A stretch of DNA of 64,000 nt. Source: VYFG01 sp965203365 (lineage in GTDB: Bacteria > Pseudomonadota > Gammaproteobacteria > Arenicellales > Poriferihabitantaceae). Shown in pieces: positions 60,884-64,000 of this stretch. Every line of letters begins with the position of its first letter. Positions within the stretch are counted from its first letter, which is position 1. Under the pieces are notes generated by a model. That model had not been told where the DNA came from. It searched no databases and was given only the letters and a program-made list of their open reading frames with translations. The stretch lies in the NCBI GenBank assembly GCA_965203365.1, contig OZ241878.1, forward strand, positions 372,001 through 436,000. The letters are read 5' to 3'. The position numbers and the translations under genes were made by a program.

Positions 60884-61006
60884 ACGGTAGCGGCCTATTG
60901 TACTGATCCGGCCAAATAAGGTGAAGGGCCTGTAAAATATTCGTCGATGATCCTGATTCTGTGAACACGGGCAGGTACAATTCCTGTTTTTCCCTGGATT
61001 TCAGGC

Positions 61007-61519
61007 ATGAGTAGCCACAATACCCCATCGACTTGTCCGCCAGTGGCGGTGATCATGGGTTCACGCAGTGACTGGAAAACGATGTCTGCGTCATGTGTCG
61101 TACTGGACGAACTGGAAGTCCCCTATCATTGTGAAGTGGTGTCGGCTCACCGGACACCGGAAAAAATGCTGGCCTTTGCGACCGGAGCACGCAAAGCGGG
61201 ATTTCGGGTGATCATTGCTGGTGCAGGAGGGGCGGCCCATTTGCCAGGCATGGTGGCGGCGGCCACCCCACTTCCCGTCTTAGGAGTGCCGGTGGAAAGC
61301 CAGAGCCTGAATGGGATGGACAGCCTGTTTTCGATGGTTCAAATGCCCCGAGGCATCGCGGTGGGAACCCTCGCTATTGGCAGGGCCGGTGCCAGCAATG
61401 CTGGCCTTCTGGCGTGCCAGATTCTGGCACTGATGGATGACGATTTGGCCCGGCGGTTGGATAATCACCGTACCACGGCCACCCAACAGGTGCTGGAACA
61501 ACCCGACCCACGGGTCTGA
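61007..61519 (+). CDS. purE: N5-carboxyaminoimidazole ribonucleotide mutase (PurE)
   Basis: The 170-residue class I PurE moves the carboxyl group of N5-CAIR to give CAIR in purine synthesis. Visible motifs are VAVIMGSRSDWKTM, SAHRTPEKM, IIAGAGGAAHLPGMVAAATPLPVLGVPV and the active-site SLFSMVQMPRGIAVGTLAIG. The class I sequence and the adjacent purK show that the two-step pathway is used. purK starts 2 bases after its stop codon. Confidence 0.96.
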   Translation: MSSHNTPSTCPPVAVIMGSRSDWKTMSASCVVLDELEVPYHCEVVSAHRTPEKMLAFATGARKAGFRVIIAGAGGAAHLPGMVAAATPLPVLGVPVESQSLNGMDSLFSMVQMPRGIAVGTLAIGRAGASNAGLLACQILALMDDDLARRLDNHRTTATQQVLEQPDPRV

Positions 61520-61520
61520 C

Positions 61521-62639
61521 ATGGGGGATATTCTGGTTGTTGGGGCGGGCCAGCTGGGCCTGATGATGGCGGCCGCCGGGGCACGACTGGGCATTTCGGT
61601 GGACCGGATCGACCACCTCAGTGGTGAGATTCTGCCGGGCACTTCGGCCAGCCGATTTCATCTTTCCCATGAGGAAGTTCGGTCACGGTACCGGATTGTC
61701 ACGGCGGAACTGGAACATCTGTTGGGCAATGCCATGGTGGAGGGATTGCGTGGCGAACCGGGATGGTGCAACGCCCGGGCCATGACCGTGCTGCCCGCCC
61801 GGGATCAGCAAAAGGCGCTGCTGGATCAACTGCATGTGATGACCGCCCCTTGGCAGATCATCCGCTCCCGTGAGGATTTGCGGCAGGCCCACCAGCAGAT
61901 CGGCGACGAATTGGTCTTAAAGAGCATTCGGGACGGTTATGATGGCCGGGGGCAATGGAGAGTCAGCACCCATCATGAGGAAGAAATCCCGGAAACGGCC
62001 TATGGTGAGATCATTGCCGAGCGACGGATACCCTTTGATCGGGAGGTATCCCTGGTGGGTGCGAGATTTCGCGATGGCAGCCAGGCCTTCTATCCGCTGG
62101 TGGAAAATTATCACCAAGCGGGCATGTTGCGCTATACCTTGGCACCGGCTGGTGCCGACCCATCCTTACAGGATACGGCCCAGACCATGCTGGGTAAGAT
62201 CATGGGGCATCTGGATTACGTCGGGGTGATGGCGATGGAGTGTTTTCAGACCCGGGGGGATCTGCTGGTCAACGAACTGGCGCCCAGGGTCCATAACAGT
62301 GGGCACTGGACCCAGGTGGGAGCTGGGATCAGCCAGTTCGACCTCCATCTGTTCGCTCTGCTGGATCGTCCAGTGAGGTCTCTTTCGCCCAGGCCGGGGT
62401 TGACCCTGATGCTGAACCTCATCGGTTGTCAGTGGCATCCGTCATGGCAAGGATTGGCAGCAGCCCAATGCTGGTGGTATGGGAAATCCTGGCGGGAAAA
62501 CCGCAAGCTGGGGCATATCCATATTCATGGAACCACCCGCACCGAGGTGATTCAGGAGGCGGGGCAACTGATGGAGACCCTGGACCCGTTTCACCGGGAG
62601 ATGTTGGCCCGGGCGATCGCCCGCATCAGATCGACTTGA
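61521..62639 (+). CDS. purK: N5-carboxyaminoimidazole ribonucleotide synthase (PurK)
   Basis: The 372-residue ATP-grasp enzyme carboxylates AIR with bicarbonate and ATP. The N-terminal block is ILVVGAGQLGLMMAAAGARLGI. The central ATP-grasp region has LVLKSIRDGYDGRGQWRV and ERRIPFDREVSLVGAR, and the C-terminal part has NELAPRVHNSGHWTQ. ATG 61521 is chosen because it gives the standard N-terminus and lies 2 bases after purE; the frame is open further upstream inside purE. The final 60 residues are also conserved (NLIGCQW). Confidence 0.96.
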   Translation: MGDILVVGAGQLGLMMAAAGARLGISVDRIDHLSGEILPGTSASRFHLSHEEVRSRYRIVTAELEHLLGNAMVEGLRGEPGWCNARAMTVLPARDQQKALLDQLHVMTAPWQIIRSREDLRQAHQQIGDELVLKSIRDGYDGRGQWRVSTHHEEEIPETAYGEIIAERRIPFDREVSLVGARFRDGSQAFYPLVENYHQAGMLRYTLAPAGADPSLQDTAQTMLGKIMGHLDYVGVMAMECFQTRGDLLVNELAPRVHNSGHWTQVGAGISQFDLHLFALLDRPVRSLSPRPGLTLMLNLIGCQWHPSWQGLAAAQCWWYGKSWRENRKLGHIHIHGTTRTEVIQEAGQLMETLDPFHREMLARAIARIRST

Positions 62640-62973
62640 CCTGATCATGGAACCCGGCGGGGAATTGACCGAACGCGTTGAGAGTGCTGTGGGAGGAAGG
62701 AACAGGGAACCAAGGCAACCGACGGCATCGGCTTTGACTTCGATGGGGGTCGATAGCGATCATGTGTGGTTGTGCGGTTTCAGAACCGGACTAGAATGGG
62801 GGGTGTCGTATCCCATCCGATGCCGAAGAGTGCTGGAAGAGAAAGGGCGACTGGACTTCGTTCAGCCCGGATGGAATGGATTGTATGACGCAAAAAAGAA
62901 GGCATCTGTGGTCTATCGGGTACTTCACCGGTTGAGTACTGTGGTCTAATGCGGTCCGCTGTCCTGACCCCGC
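62640..62973. other. Intergenic stretch before the Rieske oxygenase gene
   Basis: About 330 bases without a supported gene; the plus-strand frame 62647-62949 has no family resemblance. No clear terminator after purK is seen. Confidence 0.45.
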
Positions 62974-64000
62974 ATGATGCCGAAACGTCCCCGAAACCTT
63001 GATCTGTTGCTGTCCAGGTTGGCGGCTTTGGCCAAATTGCCGCTGCATCAAGCCTCCGCCATGGACCCAGGCGTCTATACGTCCGAAGAGTTTCTTGTGC
63101 GTGAAAGGGAAAGGATTTTCTGCCGACAATGGATTTGCCTCGGTCTATCGGCGGCCGTTTCAGCACCCGGTGACTATCTCTGTGACGATTTTGCCGGACA
63201 GCCCGTGATCGTGGTGCGTCAGTCGGACGGCACCTTGGCCGCCTTTGCCAATGTTTGTCGCCACCGCATGATGACATTACTGCAAGGCCATGGGAACTGC
63301 CGTCGGATCGTGTGTCCCTATCACGCTTGGAGCTATGGCATGGATGGCCGCCTGATATCGGCTCCCCATATGGCCCAGTCCGAAGGATTTGACCGTCGAG
63401 AAGTGGCTCTTGAATCCATCCGTTGTGAAGAATGGCATGGCTGGATCTACGTCACGCTGGATTCCGGGATTCCTCCTGTCAATGAGCAACTGGCGCGGCT
63501 CGAACCCTTGCTGGCTCACTATCAGTTGGCCAGTTACATTCCGATTGACCGCAAGACGCACATCTGGGAGACCAACTGGAAGCAACTGACGGAGAATTTC
63601 ATGGAAGGCTATCATTTGCCGGTGACGCATCGTGCGACCGTCGGGGCCTGGTTCCCCGTCGAGGAGACCCGTTTCGACCAAGGTCCGCCCGATCCGTCAT
63701 TCACCTACCAGTTTTTCACTAAGGCCGAGGATGCCAAAGTGGGTGTGGCCCACCCGGACAATACTCATCTGCAGGGCGACCAGCGTCGGACGTCAATTTT
63801 ACCCACGGTATTTCCCGCGCACATGTATGCGCTTGCGCCCGACCACTTGTGGTATCTGTCGCTGGAACCGGTTTCTCCGGGACAGGTGAAGGTACGCTAT
63901 GGTGCGGCCATGGCCCCGGAGGTCTTGGCGGCCAGTCAAGATGCGGACGCCTTGCTAGAGGAAACCCGGGAGTTTCTGGATCGTGTCAACGAGGAAGATC
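62974..64000 (+). CDS. Rieske non-heme iron oxygenase, large subunit (3' truncated by window)
   Basis: The visible 342 residues belong to the ring-hydroxylating oxygenase alpha-subunit family. The Rieske [2Fe-2S] ligands are C-R-H in NVCRHRMMTL and C-P-Y-H in IVCPYHAWSYG, 16 residues apart. The mononuclear iron site is NFMEGYHLPVTH, with both histidines. Members act on aromatics, choline, carnitine, glycine betaine and others. A betaine-type transporter lies 10 kb upstream, but the substrate cannot be deduced. The frame is open to the last base of the window. Met30 is an alternative start. Confidence 0.88.
   Translation, partial: MMPKRPRNLDLLLSRLAALAKLPLHQASAMDPGVYTSEEFLVRERERIFCRQWICLGLSAAVSAPGDYLCDDFAGQPVIVVRQSDGTLAAFANVCRHRMMTLLQGHGNCRRIVCPYHAWSYGMDGRLISAPHMAQSEGFDRREVALESIRCEEWHGWIYVTLDSGIPPVNEQLARLEPLLAHYQLASYIPIDRKTHIWETNWKQLTENFMEGYHLPVTHRATVGAWFPVEETRFDQGPPDPSFTYQFFTKAEDAKVGVAHPDNTHLQGDQRRTSILPTVFPAHMYALAPDHLWYLSLEPVSPGQVKVRYGAAMAPEVLAASQDADALLEETREFLDRVNEED

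Noticed and set aside
1..64000. CRISPR array, rRNA operon, integrase/attachment sites, prophage genes
   Set aside because: I looked for regularly spaced repeats, rRNA signatures and integrase motifs near both tRNAs and saw none.

Overview
The window looks like a chromosomal piece of a sulfur-oxidizing, probably chemolithotrophic gammaproteobacterium. The grounds are a soxXYZA-soxK cluster, a DsrC/TusE-like sulfur-carrier protein, siroheme synthase and a small CbiX-type chelatase, several thioredoxin-fold and rhodanese proteins, and gammaproteobacterial-looking housekeeping genes (prs, rplY, pth, ychF, purE-purK). No rRNA or species marker is present, so I do not name a genus. Most genes have moderate GC content. 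The lipoprotein at 22.4-24.1 kb and the type I secretion locus at 39.3-45.0 kb are visibly much more GC-rich, which suggests acquired cassettes.

Layout. 0-0.2 kb: the end of a type I-secreted (RTX-like) protein. 0.8-2.5 kb: glnK-amtB on the minus strand behind a clear sigma-54 promoter. 2.7-5.4 kb: cobS-cobT-like genes. 5.9-6.5 kb: a Uma2-family nuclease. 6.7-13.7 kb: minus strand, from right to left tRNA-Gln, prs, rplY, pth, ychF, a NorD/CbbO-like VWA protein and a cation diffusion facilitator. 14.7-17.2 kb: soxX-soxY-soxZ-soxA-soxK. 17.3-21.5 kb: thioredoxin-like protein, YyaL-like protein, and a three-gene ExbB/ExbD-like membrane module. 22.4-24.1 kb: a GC-rich lipoprotein. 24.2-29.2 kb: IS remnants, a DsrC-like gene, cysG and an IS30-family element with an amber-interrupted transposase. 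29.3-32.0 kb: periplasmic thioredoxin, TolC-like channel and membrane-fusion protein. 32.0-36.2 kb: class V aminotransferase, CBS protein, periplasmic rhodanese, small acidic secreted protein, tandem thioredoxin protein. 36.3-38.6 kb: IS remnant and a TrpD2-like protein. 39.3-45.0 kb: RTX protein with its HlyD adaptor and ABC exporter. 45.5-47.8 kb: CbiX-like chelatase and a spermidine synthase-like membrane protein. 48.6-52.9 kb: glycine betaine-type ABC transporter with a fused double permease. 53.1-55.5 kb: penicillin acylase-family hydrolase. 56.4-60.5 kb: Fic pseudogene, subtilase-like lipoprotein, DUF4143 ATPase. 60.8-64.0 kb: tRNA-Pro, purE-purK and a truncated Rieske oxygenase gene.

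How it fits together. The sox proteins would bind and oxidize thiosulfate in the periplasm. The many thioredoxin-like proteins there, and the TolC/adaptor pair co-encoded with one of them, may service thiol or persulfide chemistry or export. The most striking signal is regulatory: two unrelated GC-rich surface/secreted-protein genes (lipoprotein at 22424, RTX protein at 41569) each have a run of 14 G exactly between -35-like and -10-like hexamers about 50 bases before the start codon. This is the architecture of a phase-variable promoter. IS30-type terminal repeats, whole or degraded, recur at seven or more places and tend to flank these cassettes.
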